Part shown: positions 55,700 to 64,000 of the stretch, piece after piece
Layout of the letters: each line of letters starts with the position of its first letter
How positions within the stretch are numbered: the first letter of the stretch is position 1
Assembly: GCF_030463535.1 (NCBI RefSeq)
Contig: NC_132878.1
Coordinates: 96,018,873-96,082,872 of the forward strand
Reading direction: 5' to 3'
Length of the DNA: 64,000 nucleotides
From: Salminus brasiliensis
Lineage: Eukaryota; Chordata; Actinopteri; Characiformes; Bryconidae
Program-made: the position numbers and the translations under genes
Notes under the pieces: model-generated
Told to the model about the DNA's origin: nothing
Seen by the model: the letters and a program-made list of their open reading frames with translations, nothing else
The model's database searches: none

Positions 55700-56935
55700 C
55701 CTGCAGTCACCTTGCAACCCCATGCCAAACACCTGGGATACCATAGCAACAGCTCAGCAGCATCATAACAGCCACCAGGGTTACCACAGCACTTGCTTAG
55801 CAATAGCATGGCAACCACTTTAAACACCACAGAAGCCACCTAGCAACCCTCTGGAAAAAAAATAATCAAATCTTCAAATTAATAGAACCTTCCTAGTAAC
55901 AACATAGCAATCACCTGGAATATCATAGCAACTGCTTATAACAACATCGGCACCACTTAAAAACTGCCTAGCAACCCCATAGCAACCATCTGGGATACCA
56001 TAGCAACTGCCAAGCAACAACAAATTAACCACCTGGGATGCCATAGCAACTGCTTTCCAACAACGTTTGAACTTCATAGCAACCATCTGGGATACAACAG
56101 CATAGCGACCACTTGGAACCACATACCTATCACCTGGGATACCTCAGCAACTGCTTAGCAACATCATAACAACCACCTGGGATACCACATCACTTGCTCA
56201 GCAATAGCATGGCAACCCATTTAAACAGCATAGAAACCACCTAGCAACTGCATAGCAAAGCAGCCACCTGGGATATCAAAGTAACTGCTTAGCAACAGCA
56301 TAGCAACCATCTGAAATACCGTACCAACCACCAGTCAACTCCGCCTAGGATGCCATTGCAACTGCATAGCAGCCACCTGGGATACCATAGAACCTGCAAC
56401 CTGCAAGCATGGCAACCACTTTAAGCATATAAACCACCTAGCAACTGCAACTGCATAGCATAGCAGCCACCTGGGATATCATAGTAACTGATGGTTGCTA
56501 TGCTTTTTCCACTGGGAAAAACATCACTATCTGGAATACCATAGCAACCATTTAGCAACTGCATAGCAGCCACCTGGGATACCATAGAACCTGCTTAGCA
56601 ACAGCATAGCAACCCCATAGCAACCATCTGGAATACCACAGTAACAGCATAGCAACCTCTTGGAACCATATACCAACTACTTGGGATACCTCAGCAACTG
56701 CTTAGCAACATCATAACAACCACCTGGGATACCACATCACTTGCTCAGCAATAGCATGGCAACCACTTTAAACAGCATCGAAACTTCAACTGCATAGCAT
56801 AGCAGCCACCTGGGATATCATAGTAACTGATGGTTGCTATGCTTTTTCCACTTGGAAAAACATCACTATCTGGAATACCATAGCAACCACCTAGCAACTG
56901 CATAGCAGTCACCTGGGAACTGCTTACGCCGCACA
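55700..56935 (-). repeat. AGCAAC-rich quasi-tandem repeat
   Basis: Short blocks of CCACCTGGGATACCATAGCA, ACTGCTTAGCAACAGCATAG and CAACCACTTTAAACAGCATA repeat irregularly for about 1.2 kb. Includes a duplicated segment around 56470-56530 and 56810-56870 (TGATGGTTGCTATGCTTTTT). Confidence 0.9.
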
Positions 56936-57475
56936 GACTCTGGATTTTCTTCAGGTTATTCAAACCTCTAGTGATTCATGATGCTCAGAATTCCCTTCTA
57001 CTACTGAGCATCCCATAATTTCTGTCTCTGCTGTAGCTGAGGCAGACACCCAGCTCAATCACACCGTCCATTAACTCATTACGTCTCACCTGTGTCATTT
57101 CATGCCTCAGACACCCGGAGCACAACGCCAGCCCTGGTCCTGTCGCTCAGAGCCTGCCTGATAAATAAGTGGGTAATTGCAGCGTCTGGAGCTGTTGTTC
57201 ACCCTGCAGCTCCCTCCCAGAACCAGGCAGCTGTCTGAACCCGACCGCAGGAGAAACAGGAGGGGAAAGAAAACAGGTCTGAAGCCCTTATTGTTACGGA
57301 GGTTTAATCGCTGTCCCCCGCGGCTGAAGACTGCCAGCTCTAACCTAAACAAACACCCACGCCTTTATCTGCTCCAGAGCTGTCCAGATACCAGCACCCC
57401 AACCTGCCGGGGATTAGCACTGATTAGTGACCTTGTTTTCAGAAACCGTGTCCAGACAGGCCTTCCTTCACTCCA

Positions 57476-58352
57476 GCACAAGGTAGGGGTTTCCAATAAA
57501 GTGGCCAGAGATTATGAGCACAAGGTAGGTGTTTCTAATAAAGTGGCCAGAGATTGGAAGCACAGGTTAGGTGTTTCTAATAAAGTGGCCAGAGATTATG
57601 AGCACAAGGTAGGTGTTTCTAATAAAGTGGCCAGAGATTGGGGGCACAAGGTAGGTGTTTCTAATAAAGTGGCCAGAGATTATGAGCACAAGGTAGGTGT
57701 TTCTAATAAAGTGGCCAGTGAGTGAAAGCACAGATTAGGTGTTTCTAATAAAGTGGCCAGAGATTATGAGCACAAGGTAGGTGTTTCTAATAAAGTGGCC
57801 AGTGAGTGGAAGCACAAGGTAGGTGTTTCTAATAAAGTGGCCAGAGAGTGGAAGCACAAGGTAGGTGTTTCTAATAAAGTGGCCAGTGAGTGAAAGCACA
57901 GATTAGGTGTTTCTAATAAAGTGGCCAGAGATTGGGGGCACAAGGTATGGGTTTCTAATAAAGTGGCCAGAGATTATGAGCACAAGGTAGGTGTTTCTAA
58001 TAAAGTGGCCAGAGAGTGGAAGCACAAGGTAGGTGTTTCTAATAAAGTGGCCAGAGAGTGGAAGCACAGATTAGGTGTTTCTAATAAAGTGGCCAGAGAT
58101 TGGAAGCACAAGGTAGGTGTTTCTAATAAAGTGGCCAGTGAGGAAGCACAAGGTAGGTGTTTCTAATAAAGTGGCCAATGTAAAATCACAAGGTAGGTGT
58201 TTCTAATAAAGTGGCCATATAATGGAAGCACAAGGTAGGTGTTTCTAATAAAGTGGCCAGAGATTGGAAGCACAAGGTAGGTGTTTCTAATAAAGTGGCC
58301 AGATGGTGGAAGCACAAGGTAGGTGTTTCTGATAAAGTGGCCAGTGAGTTGG
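57476..58352 (+). repeat. 42-bp minisatellite, about 20 copies, each with AATAAA
   Basis: The unit reads GTGTTTCTAATAAAGTGGCC, AGAGATTATGAGCACAAGGT, AG, with spacer variants (TGAGTG, GATTGG). It is fourteen codons long and open in one + frame, so it extends an artefactual frame from 57177. AATAAA recurs in essentially every unit on the + strand. Confidence 0.95.
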
Positions 58353-58754
58353 AGTAGGTGTCAGGGTAGATGTAGAAATCTGCATATGTCAGGTGTTGTG
58401 CAGGAGGTAAGTCCCCCGGGGGGTTTACCCGACTCCACTAAAGGAACAGAGACGTTGGCGTTAGCCGAGCTGTTGCTCCAGGCCTGTTTTGCATGTGTTG
58501 TTTTCGACTCTGTGGTTTCCTTCAGGGCAGCAGAATGATTTCACAAGAAAATATGGAAATCTGTGTTCCCATCATTCCAGTCTTATCTACGCTTTCAACA
58601 GAGGTGTTTAGAGGAGCCTGAACTTCCAGTAGCAGAACCTCCAGAGCTTCATAGTGCATCCAGCAGCTCGAAGCACTGGAGCCGTGCAGTGCTGAGTGCT
58701 CCATGAGCTGAACCCACCCAACAGAACCAACATAAACCCAAAAGGAATTAGGAG

Positions 58755-59000
58755 ATACACTGTATGGCCAAAAGTATTGGGACACCTGCTCCTTTACTGT
58801 TTCTTCTCAATCAAGGGTATTAAGAGCTGATGCTGCTTCTGTTGGAGTAACTGACTCTACTGTCCAGAGAAGAAGACTTTCTACTAGGATTTGGAGGAGG
58901 AGCATTGCTGTGAGGATTTTATTGCATTCAATGACAAGAGTGTTAGAGAGGTCAGGATGTTGGATGAAGCATCATCATTCTAGGGAACACAGTTTTTAAA
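58755..59000 (+). mobile_element. DNA-element left half
   Basis: Starts CACTGTATGGCCAAAAGTAT and TGGGACACCTGC and runs through GAGGAGCATTGCTGTGAGGA. It is truncated after about 240 bp. 59.0-59.7 kb is AT-rich with nothing recognised. Confidence 0.8.
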
Positions 59001-59749
59001 CTTTACAACATTTTAAGCTTATTTTTGATGGATTGTCACGAATATTTTACTCAAATAAGTTTAGTTTTGAGAAGAACTTAACTAAGTAGTTCATATGTAG
59101 TGGATATTACCTAATAATATCACTTTATTATTCTGAAATATGAACTATTTATAAATATGAATATAAATATTTACCTTTTAGTACTTTTTAAACGTCAAGC
59201 TTATGTTTTTATATTGATTTATTTTTACTGACAATTTGCTTAAAATGTTTTGAGTAACAAATAGGCAATTTCTTGCAGATATTTCTTAGAAATATTAACC
59301 TATGATTAAAATATTAACTTTTTAATTAATTAACATTTTTTTTTACTACCCTTCAAATACCTTGTTTTTACTATTTATTCTTTTCCTGATATTTTTCCTG
59401 ATACCAAATGTCTGGCAGATATTACTTAAATATTACTAAATATTAACACGTGATTCTGAAATATTCACTTTGTTTGCTACTTTAAGAAATACATTTTTAC
59501 TGAGCTTGAAATATAGTACAATTCAGTACAACATGTTTAGCTTATTTCTGTACTTATTTTAATTCATTTTGTATATATTAGTTGTACAATGATACAGGAT
59601 AAATACCACTAAAGAGCTTATTTCTAGCAGATATTACTTAAATATTTATATTATTAAATAATATGCAATTCCTACATTTTCAATTTATTTACTACCTTAA
59701 AATAGTAACTACAATTTATTTACTTAGAAAAAGTGAAACAGTAAATGAT

Positions 59750-60013
59750 AGTAATATACAATAGTAAACATATTAATAATACAAATTTAAATTAATTATA
59801 TATTAAATTTTAAATTAATTACATATTACAATAAATATATAAATATTTAGTAAATAAATAATAGCAAAACAAATACACATAACAAATTAATAAAAAATAA
59901 AAAAAACTAACAAAAATATATAAACAGTAAATATATAAACAGATAGTAAATATATAATAGATAGAAAATGTATAAAAGAAGAATGGAAAATTACACATAT
60001 ACAACAACAACAG

Positions 60014-60090
<77 letters not shown>

Positions 60091-61690
60091 ACAATAAATA
60101 TATAAATATATAGTAAATAAATAATATCAAAACAAATAAAAAATGAATAAAAATAAAAAACAAAACTAATAAAAATATATAAAACAGTAAATACATAAAT
60201 AGCTGGTAAATATATAATAGTTTAAAAAATTTGTAAAAAGAAGATGGAAAATTATACATATACAACAACAACAGAAATATATATTTATATATATATTGCA
60301 GTAAACATATAAATATATAGTAAATAAATATTAGCAAAACAAATACAAATAAAAAATGAACAAAAATGAAAAACAAAACTAACAAAAATATATAAAACAG
60401 TAAATATATAAACAGATAGTAGATATATAATAGTTACAAAATGCATAAAAGAAGAGTGGAAAATTACACATATACAACAACAGAAATATATATATATAAC
60501 AGTAAATATATAAATATATAGTAAATACATAATATCAAAACAAATTCAAATAAAAAATGAATAAAAATAAAAAACTAAGCTAACAAAAATATATAAAACA
60601 GTAAATATATAAATACATGGTAAATATATAATAGTTTAAAATAAAAAAAAAGATTGGAAAATTACACATATACAACAACAGAAAAAATAGAAATAACATA
60701 TATATTTAAAAAGATCTACAACAACAACATAAATATATATTTATATATATATTACAGTAAATATATAAATATCTAGTAAATAAATAATAGCAAAACAAAT
60801 ACAAATAAAAAATGAATAAAAATGAAAAACAAAACTAATAAAAATATATAAAACAGTAAATATATAAACAGATAGTAGATATATAATAGTTACAAAATGT
60901 ATAAAAGAAGAGAGGAAAATTACACATATACAACAGAAATATATATATTACAGTAAATATATAAATATATATTAAATACATAATATCAAAACAAATACAA
61001 ATAAAAAAATGAACAATGAAAAATGAAAAAACTAAGCTAACAAAAATATATAAAACAGTAAATATATAAATACATGGTAAATATATAATAGTTTAAATTA
61101 AAACAAAGATTGGAAAATTACACATATACAACAACTGAAAAAATAGAAATAACATATATATTTTAAAAATAAGATAAGATAGTCCTTTATTAGTCCCGCA
61201 GTGGGGAAATTCCAGAAAAAATATACAACAACAACAACAGAAATATATATTTATATATATTACAGTAAATATATAAATATCTAGTAAATAAATAATAGCA
61301 AAACAAATACAAATAAAAAATGAAAAAACTAAGCTAACAAAAATATATAAAATAGTAAATATATAAATACATGGTAAATATATAATAGTTTAAAAAATGT
61401 ATAAAAAAAGAGTGGAAAATTACACATATACAACAACAGAAATATATATATTACAGTAAATACATAAATATATATTTAATACATAATATCAAAACAAATA
61501 CAAATAAAAAAATGAATAAAAATGAAAAAACTAAGCTAACAAAAATATATAAAACAGTACATATATAAATACATGGTAAATATATAATAGTTTAAAAAAT
61601 GTGTAAAAAAGAAAAATTACACATCAGAAAATCAAAAAATATGAATAACATTTATATATAGTAAATATATAATAGTGAACTATTAGAGGT
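59750..61690. repeat. AT-rich higher-order repeat upstream of nkd2
   Basis: Roughly 230-bp units of ACAAAAATATATAAAACAGT, AAATATATAATAGTTTAAAA, GGAAAATTACACATATACAA and CAAAACAAATACAAATAAAA repeat about seven to eight times, with a (TA)n tract at 60017-60075. Confidence 0.95.
61163..61215 (-). mobile_element. LINE-tail-like fragment inside AT array
   Basis: AAGATAGTCCTTTATTAGTC, then CCGCAGTGGGGAAATTCCAG. In my recollection this is the reverse of a common fish retroelement 3' end. It is the only GC-containing interruption in the array. Confidence 0.5.
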
Positions 61691-61739
61691 AAATATATAT
61701 TAATTAATAACTCACTAATAATCAAAATAGTCGCTATGG

Positions 61740-62039
61740 TGACTATCCATCGCTAGCGGTTATGGGGCGGGGCTTACCGCATTCTCCTTAACCAATAGGT
61801 GCGCACCGCTGGTGAGTGGGCGGGGCCACGCGCAGAGTTGGCCTCCTCAGCTCTGCTGCCTCAGTTCAGCGCTGGGCTCCAGTCTCAGCGGGTCTTCAGC
61901 TCAAGCTGCAGTTGTAAACCGGGCTGCTTCGGGATAAGGACACGATGTGATCTGAGCTTCTGGTCGGGTGGTCAGTGAGGAGGATCTGAGGGTCTGAGGA
62001 CTGCTTCTACTAAAAGGTCTCACAGTGTGGCTTAAAGAA
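61740..62039 (+). promoter_or_regulatory. nkd2: nkd2 promoter and 5'UTR
   Basis: An abrupt change from AT-rich array to GC-rich DNA. GC boxes GGGGCGGGGC (61764-61773) and GGGCGGGGCC (61818-61827) flank a CCAAT box (61792-61796). No TATA box. The 5'UTR leads to the start at 62040 (AAGAA-ATGG context). Confidence 0.75.
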
Positions 62040-62355
62040 ATGGGCAAACTCCAGTCAAAGCATGGTGAGTTCCTGAGTGAGCTGTCCACTGTTCCCCTGC
62101 CTGATTTCACTGCACTCATTAAACCTGCTGTCTCTGCTGTCTCTGCTGTCTGTGTCCTCCAGCCTGCAGAAGAAGGGAGAACCCTGAAGGTGAGCTCCTC
62201 ACTGTTTTCACTCAGCTGTAGGGTTTGATGGCAGTGATTTCACACGGTTCTGACTCCTTTCAGGGGACAGTTTCGTGGTGAATGGCTTCATTCCCAAAAG
62301 AGGAGCTGAAGAAAGTGACAGATATGGCACGGAGCAGAAAATCAGGGAGATCCAG
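62040..62355 (+). CDS. nkd2: Naked cuticle homolog 2, first three coding exons (gene continues past window)
   Basis: Nkd proteins bind Dishevelled and antagonise Wnt signalling; NKD2 is also myristoylated and escorts TGF-alpha vesicles to the plasma membrane. Exons 62040-62064, 62163-62189 and 62264-62355 join in phase for 48 aa: MGKLQSKH, then CRRRENPEGDSFVV, then NGFIPKRGAEESD and IREIQ. Gly2 after Met fits N-myristoylation. MGKLQSKH and RKGAEE-type residues fit NKD2 better than NKD1 (MGKLHSKP, from memory), and NKD2 follows TRIP13 in human. The EF-hand and His-rich tail lie beyond the window. The donor after CAG at 62356 is GTGATG. Confidence 0.9.
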
Positions 62356-62639
62356 GTGATGTTGACACTTGCTCTTATCTTCTCAATGTATTGTGATGGT
62401 TCGGAGATGCTGTCCAGGCTCAGGGTCACCTGTGTGACCAGCCTTTGGCTCACTGTGAGTGGTCCTTGTCCCTGGTGGTCCAGAGGAGCTGCTGTGGTTC
62501 ATAGTAATGGGAATAAGGGGTTGTTTCTGTTGTATATGTGGACGAGGTGACCTGATGCACTCAGGAGTCTGGTCATTTCTGCAGAGCCCTTAAGGTGACT
62601 TGTTAAGCGGTTGTTGTTAATAAAGCATCACCACAAGAT

Positions 62640-62677
62640 AATATATAGAGGCCACCAGTTAGTTTCTAGTGGCCACG

Positions 62678-62712
<35 letters not shown>

Positions 62713-62827
62713 AAAAAATATATATATTACTTTATGTCCATACTTTACATTTTTTCATGGCTGCTACAAACATAATTTGTGGCCTCAATATATTATCTTG
62801 TGACCACAAAAAAAAAACCTTCCTCGT

Positions 62828-62876
<49 letters not shown>

Positions 62877-64000
62877 GTGGCATCATTATTATCTTGTTAC
62901 TCAGATATTATATTGTGGCCTTAACATAGTGTCCCGTGGTCTCTATACTGTCTTCTGGCATCAGTATGTTATTTTGTTGCCACTAAAAACATACTTTTTG
63001 GCCTTACAATATTAACTCATGATCTCAATATAATATCTTGTGGCCTCAATATATGATCTTGTGACCTCAATATACCATCTCATCTAATTATCTTATTATT
63101 TTATTGTGGCCTCAATATATTATTATTTGACCTCAATATCATATTTTGTAGCCATTGGAAACTTAATTTGTGCCCTCAATAAATTATCTAGTGGCCTTAA
63201 TATAGCATCTTGTGGCTTAAATGCCTCAAGGTTTTATGTTTTATGGTCTCAATATATTATCTTGTGTTCTCTCATGGCCTAAATGTATTATCAAATTATC
63301 TAAGTATTATAGTGTGGCCTCAATATAGTATCATTTGACCTCAATATTATATTTTGTAGCCACTAGAAACTTAATTTGTGCCCTCAATAAATGATCTTGT
63401 AGCCTCAATATAACATCTTGTGGCCTCAAAATATTACTTTGTGGCCTTAATGCATTATCATATTATATTTATATAATATAAATCATATATTATCATATTT
63501 GTGGTCTCAACATATTATCTTGTCCCCTCATCATATTAACATGTGGCCTCCATATATTATTTTCGGGGCTCAATACATTATCTTGTGGTCTCAACATATT
63601 ATCTTGTAGCCTCAATGTATTATCTTGTGGCCTCAATATCCTATTTTAATGGCTCAATATATAATTTTTTGGGCTCAATATATTATTTTGTAGGCTCAAT
63701 ATATATTATCTTGTGGTCTCAATGTATTATCTTGTGGTCTCAACATATTTTCTTGTGGTCTCAATATATTATCTTGTGGCCTCAAAATCTTATTTTAAGG
63801 GCTCAATATATTATTTTGTGGGCTCAGTATATTATCTTGTGGCCTTAACATACTATCTTGTGGTCTCAATATATTATTTTGTAGGCTCAATATATTATCT
63901 TGTGGTCTCAATATATTATTTTGTAGGCTCAATATATTATTTTGTAGGCTCAATATATTATCTTGTGGTCTCAATATATTATCTTGTGCACCCACCATAT
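62640..64000. repeat. Irregular ~20-45 bp repeat, nkd2 intron 3
   Basis: Repeats of CTCAATATATTATCTTGTGG with variants (TTTTGTAGG, GCCTTAACA, GTGACC) run to the end of the window, with (TA)n at 62832-62873. No exon was recognised between 62356 and 64000. Confidence 0.9.

Noticed and set aside
57177-57725. A 182-codon frame ending in VGVSNKVARD repeats
   Set aside because: Its second half is the 42-bp minisatellite and its first half has no recognisable domain or splice partners. Likely non-coding.

Overview
The window is vertebrate nuclear DNA, almost certainly from a teleost fish. It holds four split genes with GT-AG introns, abundant Tc1/mariner-like relics, tRNA-headed SINEs, short non-autonomous DNA elements, and unusually dense micro- and minisatellites. 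The long open frames in the window are mostly tandem repeats. The real genes are made of short exons, which I assembled by reading splice sites and phases by eye.

Gene order and orientation are zdhhc11-like (-), brd9 (-), trip13 (+) and nkd2 (+, 5' end only). As I recall it, this is the arrangement on human chromosome 5p15.33, so the block looks like conserved synteny. Every exon junction given for brd9, trip13 and nkd2 keeps the reading frame. For zdhhc11 the DHHC core is solid, but the first coding exon and the C-terminal exons are less certain.

Layout: 1-0.93 kb is a tetranucleotide microsatellite. 1.8-23.6 kb is the zdhhc11-like palmitoyltransferase gene (11 proposed coding exons). Its introns carry five large arrays, with units of 39, 75, 54, 134 and 47 bp. 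23.6-26.9 kb is intergenic, with an AGCAAC-rich quasi-tandem repeat. 27.0-39.5 kb is brd9 (17 coding exons, about 708 aa), whose bromodomain is intact and which has a long charged insertion. 39.5-42.25 kb is the head-to-head brd9/trip13 interval, mostly an AT-rich array. 42.2-53.3 kb is trip13 (one noncoding and 13 coding exons, 433 aa). 53.3-62.0 kb is intergenic and made mainly of repeats. 62.04-62.36 kb holds the first three coding exons of nkd2, and the rest of the window lies in its next intron.

The gene products do not form a pathway. They are a membrane protein acyltransferase, a chromatin reader of the non-canonical BAF complex, a HORMA-remodelling AAA+ ATPase and a Wnt/trafficking adaptor. 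I found no clearly new biological system. The observations most worth checking are the recursive-splice-like motif repeated about 42 times in one minisatellite, a duplicated trip13 promoter segment inside brd9 intron 1, (UG)n tracts at two consecutive brd9 3' splice sites, a GC-AG intron next to a cassette-like brd9 exon, and an array of AATAAA hexamers between trip13 and nkd2.
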